This document shows, piece after piece, positions 26,555 through 34,957 of a DNA stretch of 64,000 nucleotides (positions within the stretch are counted from its first letter, which is position 1; each line of letters opens with the position of its first letter). Made by a program: the position numbers and the translations under genes. The stretch spans positions 24,037 through 88,036 of the forward strand of contig JADJNC010000018.1 of assembly GCA_016709335.1 (NCBI GenBank), read 5' to 3'. This DNA comes from Candidatus Propionivibrio dominans. Its GTDB lineage: Bacteria > Pseudomonadota > Gammaproteobacteria > Burkholderiales > Rhodocyclaceae. The notes under the pieces are model-generated. The model saw only the letters and a program-made list of their open reading frames with translations, was not told the origin of the DNA and made no database searches.

Positions 26555-27372
26555 AAGCAACGTTACCGCGCGATGCGCGCCTGACGATCAATCGCTGCAA
26601 TCTGCCGGCGGTGGTACTCGGCAGTCTGACCTACCAGAAATACCCGGCGCCGCTGCTGCTCGACGGCGTCGCGGAGTTTCATGGCGACCTGTTCCGGCGC
26701 CTTGCCGCCGTGCCAGCCGAGGCCCGTGCCGCAGTCTTTCGCGATTACCTGACGGTTAACTTCCGGCTGGACTGGCCGGAAGAGGCGGGGCTGAATACCA
26801 GCAACAGTGCCTTGCGCAAGGGCCGCGCCAAGGCCAGTTTCGTACGTGTACTGCGCGGCTGGAGTTTTGACTCCGACAGCCGCGATGCCGCCGTGCTCAA
26901 AGGCTGGGTCGAATCGCGCTTTGGCCTGATCCCGCGTTACCACGGCCAGCCGCTGCGCGATCCTTCCGGCGAGGCCTATCGCCGCTACCTCGAAATGCGT
27001 TCGCATGGTTTGTATGGCACCAATGCGCTGGAGGCGCAGTTCGACCTGGTCTACGCCTTCTGCCAGTTGCAACTCGGATTGCGCCATCCAGGAGCGCGAC
27101 ATGTCACGCTCTACCGCGGCGTCAACCGCATGGCCGACCATGAAGTCCTGTCCAGGGGCGAAGGCGGTCGCCACGTCATCCTGCTCAATAACCTCAGTTC
27201 CTTTACCTGCAGCCGCGAGCGCGCCTGCGAATTCGGCGACTACATCCTCGAGGTCAAGGTTCCGCTCAGCAAGATTTTCTTCTACTGCGGCCTGCTCCCT
27301 GGCGTATTGCAGGGCGAGGACGAGTTTCTGGTGATTGGCGGCGTGGTGGAAGTCACGCTTTCAACTTTGTAA
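26476..27372 (+). CDS. draT: NAD+-dinitrogenase-reductase ADP-ribosyltransferase DraT
   Basis: 298 residues. Transfers ADP-ribose from NAD+ to an Arg of NifH, shutting nitrogenase off in ammonium or darkness/energy limitation. The conserved region begins at LPRDARLTINRCNLPAVVLGS (about residue 30), with SHGLYGTNALEAQFDLVYAFCQLQLGL, HVTLYRGVNRM and NLSSFTCSRERACEFGD. The first 29 residues are not family-like and overlap the nifH NifA site, so a later non-ATG start is possible. Divergent from nifH. draG is not adjacent but lies at 32691. Confidence 0.92.
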   Translation: MKIENMVAPDQAQTCDKTPALCRGDDKATLPRDARLTINRCNLPAVVLGSLTYQKYPAPLLLDGVAEFHGDLFRRLAAVPAEARAAVFRDYLTVNFRLDWPEEAGLNTSNSALRKGRAKASFVRVLRGWSFDSDSRDAAVLKGWVESRFGLIPRYHGQPLRDPSGEAYRRYLEMRSHGLYGTNALEAQFDLVYAFCQLQLGLRHPGARHVTLYRGVNRMADHEVLSRGEGGRHVILLNNLSSFTCSRERACEFGDYILEVKVPLSKIFFYCGLLPGVLQGEDEFLVIGGVVEVTLSTL

Positions 27373-27497
27373 CAAACCTGACAACAGGCCGGACAGGAAC
27401 TCCGGCCAATCGGCTGAAAGTCTTGCAGCAAGGTGGTTCTGCTGCGGGCGTGGAACTTGCTGAAAGGGGTCTACACCCTCACTCAAGAGCAATTGAC

Positions 27498-28334
27498 ATG
27501 ACCCCAGAACTGCGCGACACGCTGATCACCGGCCTCAAGAACGGCCGCATCGTTCCCTACCTTGGCCCCGGCGTACTGGCCGATGTGCGCTGCCTGGCCA
27601 CCGGTGCGCCGATTCCCGCCGACAGCGATTCCTTGATCATCGCCATGAACGGCGGCAAGCCGATGGCAGCGAAGCTGATGTACGAATTTCCGCGTGCGGC
27701 GATGAATATCGAACTCAAGCGCGGACGCAGCACGGTCACCAAGTTTCTCAACCGCACCTACGGCGACACCGTGTGGACTCGCGGCGCGGTGCACGACTGG
27801 CTCAAGGAAATCCGCCCGCCTTACGTCATCGACATCAACCGCGATACGCAGTTGCAGGATTCCTACGCCGACCAGCCGCACAACCTGATTGTCGGCATTG
27901 CCCGCCTCGGCGGTACCGATTTTCGCTACAAACTGTATTTCTGGGATCGGGTGGCTTACCATAAATCCGAGGTCATCAACCCGGCCCTGCCCATCCTCTT
28001 CAAACCGATGGGCACACCAAAGCCGGTGCCGAGCTACATCGCCTCGGATGCCGATTATGTCGATTACATCACCGAACTGATGGGCGGTTTCTCGATCCCC
28101 CCCGCAGTCAAGGAGCTGCGCCAGGGCAAGCAATACCTGCTGATGGGCCTGCGCCTCAACCGCGACACCGAACGCATGGTGATGTCAGACATCATCTACG
28201 CCGCCGCGCAACCGGCGGGCTGGGTACTTATTCAGGAACCTACCGACAAGGAACGCCGCTTCTGCAAAAAGCAGGGACTGGAACTGATCGAGGCCGATGT
28301 CTTCGACCTGATCGGCGCCGAAGTTATGGCCTGA
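27498..28334 (+). CDS. SIR2-like family protein downstream of draT
   Basis: 278 residues from the ATG at 27498 (the frame is open 25 codons upstream but there is no better site). A SIR2-like Rossmann NAD-binding start is suggested by GRIVPYLGPGVL, and the central YVIDINRDTQLQDSYADQPHNLIVG resembles the family's Asn-Asp-His region. SIR2-like proteins of this type occur in nif clusters; whether this one deacylates proteins or hydrolyses NAD+ is unknown. It follows draT by 125 bases, on the same strand, so co-regulation is plausible. Confidence 0.65.
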   Translation: MTPELRDTLITGLKNGRIVPYLGPGVLADVRCLATGAPIPADSDSLIIAMNGGKPMAAKLMYEFPRAAMNIELKRGRSTVTKFLNRTYGDTVWTRGAVHDWLKEIRPPYVIDINRDTQLQDSYADQPHNLIVGIARLGGTDFRYKLYFWDRVAYHKSEVINPALPILFKPMGTPKPVPSYIASDADYVDYITELMGGFSIPPAVKELRQGKQYLLMGLRLNRDTERMVMSDIIYAAAQPAGWVLIQEPTDKERRFCKKQGLELIEADVFDLIGAEVMA

Positions 28335-28387
28335 CTGACTGCCGGATTAAATTCAACTCTGCAAGGAGAGCCATGCGGCCTTTCCGG

Positions 28388-28464
28388 AAATGTTCACACG
28401 CTTGCAAGAGCATGTGCGGGCGCACTACGAGCACCAGGGCAAGCTGATGAAGACCAGTAAATGA
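28388..28464 (+). other. Possible gene remnant: 3' tail of an unidentified frame before the AAA ATPase
   Basis: A short frame containing MFTRLQEHVRAHYEHQGKLM and ending KTSK stops at a TGA that overlaps the ATPase start (ATGA at 28461). Composition looks coding, but only about 24-30 residues survive. It could be the end of a deleted gene that was translationally coupled to the ATPase, or a leader peptide. Confidence 0.3.
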
Positions 28465-30162
28465 AACTACAAATCGAGCGTACCCACATCGAACCAATGA
28501 TTCAGGCCTTTCCTCGTCTGGCCTTCGTCGAGGAACAACTGCGTTTCGGTAACAAAGTCGAGCTGTCGTTCAATCAATTGAACGATGACGAACTGAATTA
28601 CCTTCAAGCACGGTATGCCCAGGGCAGTCCTAAACTTCGGGCGCGAGGGGCACAGATTACGACGCTGAAAAAGGCCTTGGGCGAAGGCGGCAAACGTTTC
28701 GAACCGGACGACCTGGAAATGGCGGTACCGGCCATCGCCGCTTATCTCGCCGAAAGCTCGGCGCGCGGTTGGGTGTTTTCGGCCGGCATTACAGGCAAAC
28801 CCCTGGCCTACGTCGTGACGCGACTGGACTTTACGCCACCCTCGGAAGAGGAAACCGGAAAAATATTCGTTGAACTCAAAGCCAATGCCAAGGCTCGGAT
28901 GGCGACGGCAACCATCCGCATTTCTGCTCTGGACATCACCGGCAGAACGGTTGCCGAAATCTTTGCCGCCAAGGGTTTCGTCAAGGAAACACCCGAACTG
29001 CTGAAGAGTTACGACGAAACGGTCGAACGCTATTTTGACTGGCGCGCACAGTATGGCAAGCAGTTTTCCGCTTCCGGCGTCGGCTACTTCGCCGAGAATC
29101 CGACGGCGACGCACCGCGATACCGACTATACGCGCAAGGATCAGATCATCCTCTCTTCGACCGGAGGCAGCGCTCGCCTGGTCAATGACGAAAGCATTCT
29201 CGGCGAACGCGTGCTGGCTCTTGATGCGACAGGCGATATCATGGCCAAGTTCGTTCGCCGGATTACACGAAATTCCCGACTTTCCGGCAAGCAAGAGGCC
29301 CAGGTCGAGGAGACTCAGGCCGGCATCGCCGAAGGGCCTGTTCACCGAACTGCCGGTGCATTTCTACATGCTCATGTTCCATCTCGAACTGCACCTCTAC
29401 CTGTGGGTGCACGTCGATGATATGCAGCCCTATGCCTATCAGCCGGAATTGAAGGAAAAGCTGGTTCTGCCGCCGGAACAGACCGACCTGATCGATATCC
29501 TGACCGCCGAGATGGATGTGCTGATGGACGACATCGTGGCAGGCAAATCGGGGGGCACCACGGTTCTCTGTGCAGGCCCGGCGGGAGTGGGCAAGACCTT
29601 AACGGCGGAGGTCTATTCAGAGATCATCAAGCGGCCGCTTTACCGCGTGCATTCGGGCCAGCTTGGGCTGAACGTTGCCGCGATGGAAGTCGCGCTCAAG
29701 GAAGTGCTGACCCGAGCCCAGCGCTGGGGAGCGGTCATGCTGATCGACGAAGCCGACGTCTACATCAAGCGGCGCGATGACAACATTGCGATGAATGCCG
29801 TGGTCGGCGTCTTCCTGCGCGTGCTGGAATACTTCAACGGACTGCTGTTCCTGACCACCAACCGGGTCGATGACATTGACGAAGCCATCGTTTCGCGCTG
29901 CATCGCGTTGATCAAGTTTCATCCGCCTGGCCGCGATGATCGCCGGAGAATCTGGGCGGTGATGACAGAACAGTTTGGGTTGATGCTTGACCCGGCCTTG
30001 CTTGAAGAACTTCCCGACATTTTCCCGGAAGCAACCGGTCGCGACATCAAGGGGCTGGTTAAACTGGTAACGAAATATTGCAAGCAAAAGCAAGTGCCGC
30101 CGAGCAGTGAGGTCTTCCGCCGTTGTTCTATCTTCCGCGGAATGGACGGGGTTGCGCGATAA
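28461..30162 (+). pseudogene. AAA-family ATPase interrupted by a one-base frameshift
   Basis: The first 290 codons are in the 28461 frame (uncharacterised N-terminal region). At about 29336 the frame changes: GAAGGGCCTGTTC has one C too many, and without it the text reads EGLFTELPVHFYM and continues to 30162. The second part is a clear AAA module: GPAGVGKTLTAE (Walker A), MLIDEADVYI (Walker B), LFLTTNRVDDIDEAIVSRC (sensor 1 and Arg finger region). The intact protein would be about 566 residues. Role unknown; it follows draT and the SIR2-like gene but is not a known nif gene. Confidence 0.8.
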
Positions 30163-30204
30163 CAGATGGAGGAACAGCGAAGCAATCCCAATTCTGCCAG
30201 GCAA

Positions 30205-30275
30205 ACCAACCCCTCCCCAACCCTCCCCTTGACAGGGGAGGGAGCTTTGGTTGGGGGGCTAGGGGGTTGGTTTTA
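30205..30275. repeat. Hairpin repeat related to the nifK-nifT spacer element
   Basis: AACCCCTCCCCAACCCTCCCCTTGACAGGGGAGGG...GGTTGGGGGGCTAGGGGGTT is a nested inverted repeat with a core almost identical to the one at 22023-22130. Located between the ATPase remnant and a transposase fragment. Confidence 0.65.
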
Positions 30276-30302
30276 CCCACACTTTATTGAGCCGTTCGCG
30301 CA

Positions 30303-30566
30303 GCGGCTCCAGCTTCGCCTGCTACCCTCATCTGCCCGAAATGCGGCGGCATGATGAAGATCATCGCCTTCATGGCCCGAGGCCACCCCGTCGACGAAGG
30401 GGAGGCGGTGCGGGAAATCCTCGCGTATCCTGGCGAGCCGGTCGAACCGCCGCGCATCGCCCCGGCTCACGGCCCGCCGCTGTGGGAAGCCGCCGGGCAG
30501 GACGGCGACAATCTGCTGATCCAGCCCCTGCCGGAGTACCCGTTTGATCAGCGCATTGCGTGGTGA
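30303..30566 (+). pseudogene. C-terminal fragment of an IS91-like transposase
   Basis: The frame reads LICPKCGGMMKIIAFMARGH, then a VREILAY...EPVEPPRIAPA segment and a proline-rich end. A CPxCG-M-IIAFI pattern close to the C-terminus is characteristic of IS91-type transposases. The N-terminal three quarters are missing and no ends of the element are recognised. It marks an old insertion at this site. Confidence 0.5.
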
Positions 30567-30696
30567 CGTGGTGAGCGGGCCGCTGACGCTGCCCGACGGG
30601 AGCGTTCGTGTCCGCTCCCCTGAAAACGAAAAGCGAAGCGCGTTTTCAGGGTAACAGATACGGAAGAGATCGGACGAACCTGGCGGGAAATTACGG

Positions 30697-30851
30697 CGGG
30701 AAATTACGGTTGACAATGGGCGGAAGTTGCAGGAATACTTCGGGAAAGTAGTTGAATTTCCTACCCTTTTAAGTGAAGCTGATGCGCGGTAAAGTACATG
30801 AAGCTTAACCCGGCAATGCAGCCGACTCGTTACATTCGAGGCTGTTTTTTT
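30697..30851 (+). other. Duplicated leader/terminator unit, copy 1 (putative small RNA or attenuator)
   Basis: The first 75 bases (GGAAATTACGGTTGACAATGG, then GCGGAAGTTGCAGGAATACT, TTCGGG and a TTTCCTACCCTTT segment) are repeated at 31211. The unit ends in an intrinsic-terminator-like hairpin at 30819-30851 (CAGC-CGA-CTCG / CGAG-GCTG then TTTTTTT). It lies just before the small membrane-protein gene. A transcript of roughly 110 bases ending at the hairpin would be a small RNA or a 5' leader; no promoter is certain. Confidence 0.4.
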
Positions 30852-30865
30852 CGTTTGGAGCACTG

Positions 30866-31072
30866 ATGCTTGTCCTCATATTCAAGATCGTTTTGACAAT
30901 ACTGTGCCTAGGGATGTTTTCATACGGATTGATTGCGATAAAAAACGGCCTAGTCTATTGCAAAGGTCGGTGGTACGAGCGCACCCAGAATAGTTTCGGT
31001 TATTGGAGCACCATTGCACTTTATTTTTTTGGACCGCCTCTTATTCTCTACCTGGCATGGACGGCGTCGTGA
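30866..31072 (+). CDS. Small membrane protein, unknown function
   Basis: 68 residues with two hydrophobic helices (about 2-25 and 45-65) flanking a short basic loop (YCKGRWYERTQ). GGAG lies eight bases before the ATG. No family recognised. It begins 15 bases after the terminator-like hairpin of the duplicated unit, so it may need read-through or its own promoter. Confidence 0.5.
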   Translation: MLVLIFKIVLTILCLGMFSYGLIAIKNGLVYCKGRWYERTQNSFGYWSTIALYFFGPPLILYLAWTAS

Positions 31073-31089
31073 ATCCTTTCTATTCACCT

Positions 31090-31145
31090 GAAATCAAATG
31101 AAATCAAAGAAGAAATCAAAGGGGCCAAAGGAAGAGGAAATCAAA
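31090..31145 (+). repeat. Four direct repeats GAAATCAAA
   Basis: Identical nonamers begin at 31090, 31100, 31112 and 31137; the last two continue as GAAATCAAAGGGGCC. AT-rich iteron-like repeats in a GC-rich genome, between the small membrane-protein gene and the second leader unit. They may be protein-binding sites or slippage products. Confidence 0.5.
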
Positions 31146-31210
31146 GGGGCCTATCTCGAAAAAATCCAAATTACTTAAAATATGGGCCTAGCCCATTTCC
31201 CCTCTTTCCC

Positions 31211-31344
31211 TTCGGAAATTACAGTGGACAATGGGCGGAAGTTGCAGGAATGCTTCGGGTATGATGTTTGGATTTCCTGTCCTTTATCCTTTGTGTCGAA
31301 TACTTAGGCTGATAGAAGGCCCCGCACCTTGGTTCGGGGCCTTT
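31211..31344 (+). other. Duplicated leader/terminator unit, copy 2 with intrinsic terminator
   Basis: The conserved front part (GGAAATTACAGTGGACAATG, GCGGAAGTTGCAGGAATGCT, TTCGGG, ATTTCCTGTCCTTTA) matches copy 1. It ends in AGGCCCCG-n10-CGGGGCCTTT at 31316-31344, a GC-rich terminator hairpin with a short T-run. The terminator stems of the two copies differ in sequence but share position, which suggests conserved function. It lies 115 bases before the FGE-like gene. Confidence 0.45.
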
Positions 31345-31458
31345 GTCTGTGGGGGGCGGTGCCAAGAGGCTTCGCAATCTGCACGTTAGCTTTTGGCTCA
31401 AGCCGTTGTGTGAGCCATTCACGGGGTATGCTGGTCAGACTTTTTGTCGGGAGCCAAT

Positions 31459-32469
31459 ATGTTGCATTTTTTTGTAATGCGAGCCCTTGCCCTTGCCTTG
31501 ATTGTTTCTCCTACTACTCAGGCGGCTGAGACACCGCAGCCTCCGGTGAGTGTGCTGACAAATTCTTTGGGTATGAAGTTCGTTGCAATCCCGGCGGGTG
31601 AGTTTCTAATGGGTAGTGACGAGTCGCCAGAGTCTTTGGCAAAGGCTTATCCGCAGTATGAGAACAAGCGTTTCATGGATCTATCTGACGAGGCGCCAGT
31701 GCATCGTGTGCGCATCACGCGTGGTGTTTATATGGGGCAATTCGAGGTTACCGTAGGCCAATTCAGAAAATTCATTGAAGCCTCGGGCTATGTGCCGGAG
31801 TCAATTGCCGATGGCACGGGCGGCTATGGTTACCGTGCCGATTACGACCCGGCGAAGACTGTGCGCGGCGATGCGTTTGAGGGGCGCGATATAAAATACT
31901 CATGGCATAATCCGGGCTTTGCGCAGACCGATGAGCATCCTGTGTTGAACGTGACTTGGAACGATGCAGTTGCGTTGGCCAAATGGCTAAGTGCGAAGGA
32001 GGGGGTGACATATCGCCTGCCGACCGAGGCCGAGTGGGAGTACGCCTGTCGCGCAGGAACGCGCACGCGTTATGCCAATGGCGATGCGCCAGAAGGTGTG
32101 GTGAAACTCGGTAATGTTTTTGATGCGGACTCCAGGGTTAATTGGCAGCGCTGGGACAAATTTTCACTGAGCGCTCACGATGGTTTTGCCTTCACCGCGC
32201 CGGTCGGTAGCTTCGCGCCGAATGCGTGGGGTCTCTACGACATGCACGGCAACGCGTGGGAGTGGGTGTCTGATTGGCATGCCGATGACTATTATGCCAA
32301 GTCCCCCGTGAATGACCCGCAGGGGCCAGAGGATGGCAATGTGCGTGTGCGCCGTGGTGGCTCTTGGCACACTTGGTCGTTTTACGCGCGCAGCGCTTAC
32401 CGTAATTGGAACGCACCCGACACACGCTACACCCTGGTTGGCATGCGCCTGGTGCGTGAGTTGAAATAG
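31459..32469 (+). CDS. Exported formylglycine-generating-enzyme (SUMF1)-like protein
   Basis: 336 residues from the ATG at 31459 (GGGAG upstream). N-terminal signal peptide (MRALALALIVSPTTQAAE). The FGE-sulfatase fold follows: NSLGMKFVAIPAGEFLMGS, APVHRVRITRGVYMGQFEVT, HPVLNVTWNDAVALAKWL, YRLPTEAEWEYACRAGT, GLYDMHGNAWEWVSDW and RVRRGGSWH. The active-site cysteine pair of true FGE is not evident, so an oxidase role is doubtful; many such proteins are binding or maturation factors. No sulfatase gene is nearby. Confidence 0.8.
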   Translation: MLHFFVMRALALALIVSPTTQAAETPQPPVSVLTNSLGMKFVAIPAGEFLMGSDESPESLAKAYPQYENKRFMDLSDEAPVHRVRITRGVYMGQFEVTVGQFRKFIEASGYVPESIADGTGGYGYRADYDPAKTVRGDAFEGRDIKYSWHNPGFAQTDEHPVLNVTWNDAVALAKWLSAKEGVTYRLPTEAEWEYACRAGTRTRYANGDAPEGVVKLGNVFDADSRVNWQRWDKFSLSAHDGFAFTAPVGSFAPNAWGLYDMHGNAWEWVSDWHADDYYAKSPVNDPQGPEDGNVRVRRGGSWHTWSFYARSAYRNWNAPDTRYTLVGMRLVRELK

Positions 32470-32572
32470 AGCTTGGCGCTTGAGTTTGTAACCCGTCTTG
32501 AAAATCCAGACTACCACCGCGAGCGCCGCAAACATAAACATTGCGGTCAAAACAGACACGAATTTCAGTCGG

Positions 32573-32648
32573 ATGCAGCATACATTGGCGTCGGGTTATG
32601 CTGCGAAGCAAATCCTCTTGGGGGGCGCTGCGCTAACCCGACCTACGT
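32573..32648 (+). repeat. Dispersed intergenic repeat family A, copy 3
   Basis: CAGCATACATTGGCGTCGGGTTATGCTGCGAAGCAAATCC...CGCTGCGCTAACCCGACCTACG is nearly identical to copy 1 at 637. It lies between the convergent FGE-like gene and draG; the remainder of this 220-base gap shows no gene. Confidence 0.75.
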
Positions 32649-32690
32649 GATGTGTCTTGCGATGACGTGGATACTGTATTGGGACAAGCC

Positions 32691-33596
32691 TCAATGTCCA
32701 CCCAGCGCGATCAGCTCCCGTGCCTGATCCTCACACTGCCTGCTGGTCGCGTCGTCGAGTGCACTCAGCCAGCGTTCGGGAATCGCCTGCAGCCCGTAGC
32801 GTGCGCCGGCCAGCATTCCGGCAATGGCGCCGGTGGTGTCGGCATCGCCGCCACGATTGACGACATCGATCAGGCAATCCTCGAAACTGGCGGTGGCAAA
32901 GAACGACTGGAATACCGCCTGGATGGTTTCGACAATGAAGCCGCTCGGATTCTCACAGCGCTTGCGCCCGTAGGCGAAAACCGGGTGCCGGCCGACCAGT
33001 ACTGCGGCGCGCCGGTTTTCGACATCGAGCGCGTCGCGCCCGGCGAGAAAATCCTGCACCATGAAGATCAGCGTGTCGCAGGCCCCGTCCGAAAGGGCGT
33101 TGTGGTGCGTGGTGTGGGCCTGGGCGTGGCTGGCGGCAAGGGTCTTCTCCGGCGTCTGGCCGTAGCAGGCCAGTGCCACGGGCAGGACGCGCATGGCGGC
33201 GCCGTTGCCGGCATCGTGCTCGGAGGGGACGGCTTCCGGGTTGCCGGTTTTGCGGAAGGCGATCAGGTTACGGCGCACAGTGTTGCCGATATCAACCGGC
33301 TTGCTGCGCATCCAGGCATCGAAGGCTTCGGCGGACGCTTTGGCCTCGACGCCGCCATGCGCCAGGATGGCTGCACCCAGGGCCAGCGACATGCCGGTGT
33401 CGTCAGTGACCTGCCCGGCCTTCAGGCGCAGCCAGCCGCCGCCGGTGATGTCGCGGTGGAGGCCATGCTGGTGACGAATTTCGTTGGGGGTGAGGAATTC
33501 GACGGTGGCGCCCAGCGCATCGCCGATGGCCAGGCCAAGGTAAGCGGCGATGGCGCGTTCGCCGAGCGCGCGCTCCGACGTCACGCGTCGTCGCAC
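32691..33596 (-). CDS. draG: ADP-ribosyl-[dinitrogen reductase] glycohydrolase DraG
   Basis: 301 residues if GTG at 33596 is the start (18 bases after the nifQ stop); GTG at 33584 is also possible, and an ATG at 33728 would overlap nifQ by 115 bases. Residues of the dinuclear Mn site are in TDDTGMSLALG and NRGGDADTTGAIAGM; GDALGATVEF and DAGNGAAMRVLP are family signatures. It removes ADP-ribose from NifH and restores activity. It ends the nifB operon and is separated from draT by 5 kb. Confidence 0.9.
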   Translation of the reverse strand: MRRRVTSERALGERAIAAYLGLAIGDALGATVEFLTPNEIRHQHGLHRDITGGGWLRLKAGQVTDDTGMSLALGAAILAHGGVEAKASAEAFDAWMRSKPVDIGNTVRRNLIAFRKTGNPEAVPSEHDAGNGAAMRVLPVALACYGQTPEKTLAASHAQAHTTHHNALSDGACDTLIFMVQDFLAGRDALDVENRRAAVLVGRHPVFAYGRKRCENPSGFIVETIQAVFQSFFATASFEDCLIDVVNRGGDADTTGAIAGMLAGARYGLQAIPERWLSALDDATSRQCEDQARELIALGGH

Positions 33597-33613
33597 GCGG
33601 GCAGCACGCCGGA

Positions 33614-34186
33614 TCAGTGCTCGGGTCCAAAACACCTGGCGTAGTCCTTGCACTTGCCGCAGGACGGTGCGGGGCAGACATAGATGCCCTCGTTCGAGCA
33701 GAATCGGCGGTAGAGAAATTTCTTCCACTTCATGTCGGCATTATTATCCTGCGCCAGTGCCGGGAAGTTGACCCACATCAGCCGGGTCAGTTCATCGCGG
33801 CAGGTCAGGCCGAGGTCTTGCCACAGATGGTCGGCCCCGGCACAGGCCGCCGCAACGATGTCGGCCATCCAGCATTCGGAATCGCGCTCGCCGGCGCGAT
33901 GCTCGAGGAGCAGCTTTTGCAGATCCTCGAATTCGGGAAGATCGGGAGCGCTGCGCTCGGTGCTGCGCAGAGGATCGCCGGGGAAATACTCGGCCAGCAT
34001 CTGCGCGTAGCGCACTGTGCCGAGCCCGAGATGAGCCGGCAGGCAACCTTCACCGGCGCCCTGACCGGCCAGCATGCTGGCCAGCAGCAAACGGTTCGGA
34101 TCGACCGCAACTGCGCCTTTCGCTGGCTTTACCAGCAGTTCGGCGAACAGCAAACTCCGGTAAGGCAGTCGCTCCGGGCCGTTCAT
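33614..34186 (-). CDS. nifQ: NifQ, molybdenum donor for FeMo-cofactor synthesis
   Basis: 190 residues from the ATG at 34186, eight bases after the ferredoxin stop. The C-terminal metal motif C-x4-C-x2-C-x5-C is present as VCPAPSCGKCKDYARCFG, preceded by WKKFLYRRFC. NifQ carries a Mo-Fe-S cluster and supplies Mo to NifEN/NifH. Its stop is followed within 20 bases by draG. Confidence 0.92.
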   Translation of the reverse strand: MNGPERLPYRSLLFAELLVKPAKGAVAVDPNRLLLASMLAGQGAGEGCLPAHLGLGTVRYAQMLAEYFPGDPLRSTERSAPDLPEFEDLQKLLLEHRAGERDSECWMADIVAAACAGADHLWQDLGLTCRDELTRLMWVNFPALAQDNNADMKWKKFLYRRFCSNEGIYVCPAPSCGKCKDYARCFGPEH

Positions 34187-34193
34187 CGCCGAC

Positions 34194-34556
34194 TCACTTG
34201 CTCGGATACTCGACGAGGATGTCCTCGTCGCGGACAATCATCTGGCAGGCCAGACGCCACTGGGTCGGTGGGATATCATCGACATACATCTGCTCGATCT
34301 CGGCCTTGTTGATATGGCCCAGTAGCGAGAGTGCCGCCACTTCGCGGGCGTTGAGCGGGCCACCCATCGGGCGGCGTTTGTCATCGACCGATGAAACCTT
34401 GACCAGACAGGTGCCGCAATCTCCTTCCTGGCAGCCAAAGTCGATCGGAATGTGGTTTTCCTTGGCCAGCGAGAGGATGGTCTGGGTGTGGCTGCCGGCA
34501 ACGGCATAGACAGTTTTGTCGTTGTGCAAGGGGCTGCTGAAGGTGACGAGGGCCAT
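34194..34556 (-). CDS. 2Fe-2S ferredoxin (plant-type fold), second of two
   Basis: 120 residues from the ATG at 34556 with GGAGAAATAACC upstream. Ligands are in FGCQEGDCGTCLV and RLACQ, the C-x4-C-x2-C...C pattern of plant-type ferredoxins. The C-terminal IEQMYVDDIPPTQWRL extension distinguishes it from its neighbour. Probably an electron carrier of the nifB operon; partner unknown. Confidence 0.85.
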   Translation of the reverse strand: MALVTFSSPLHNDKTVYAVAGSHTQTILSLAKENHIPIDFGCQEGDCGTCLVKVSSVDDKRRPMGGPLNAREVAALSLLGHINKAEIEQMYVDDIPPTQWRLACQMIVRDEDILVEYPSK

Positions 34557-34645
34557 GGTTATTTCTCCTGATTTGGGGGTTGAGGTGAATTTCTTGCTCG
34601 GGCTGGTTAAAGGTCGAAGGACGGTAGGGAGCGAATCGATGCCGC

Positions 34646-34957
<312 letters not shown>

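Noticed and set aside
28388..28464. Complete small gene before the AAA ATPase
   Set aside because: Only about 24-30 codons with no ribosome site or homology; recorded as a possible remnant instead.
30697..30747. TTGACA plus GAATAC as a sigma70 promoter for the small RNA candidate
   Set aside because: TTGACA is not kept in the second copy (TGGACA) and the -10 is poor, so a promoter is not claimed.
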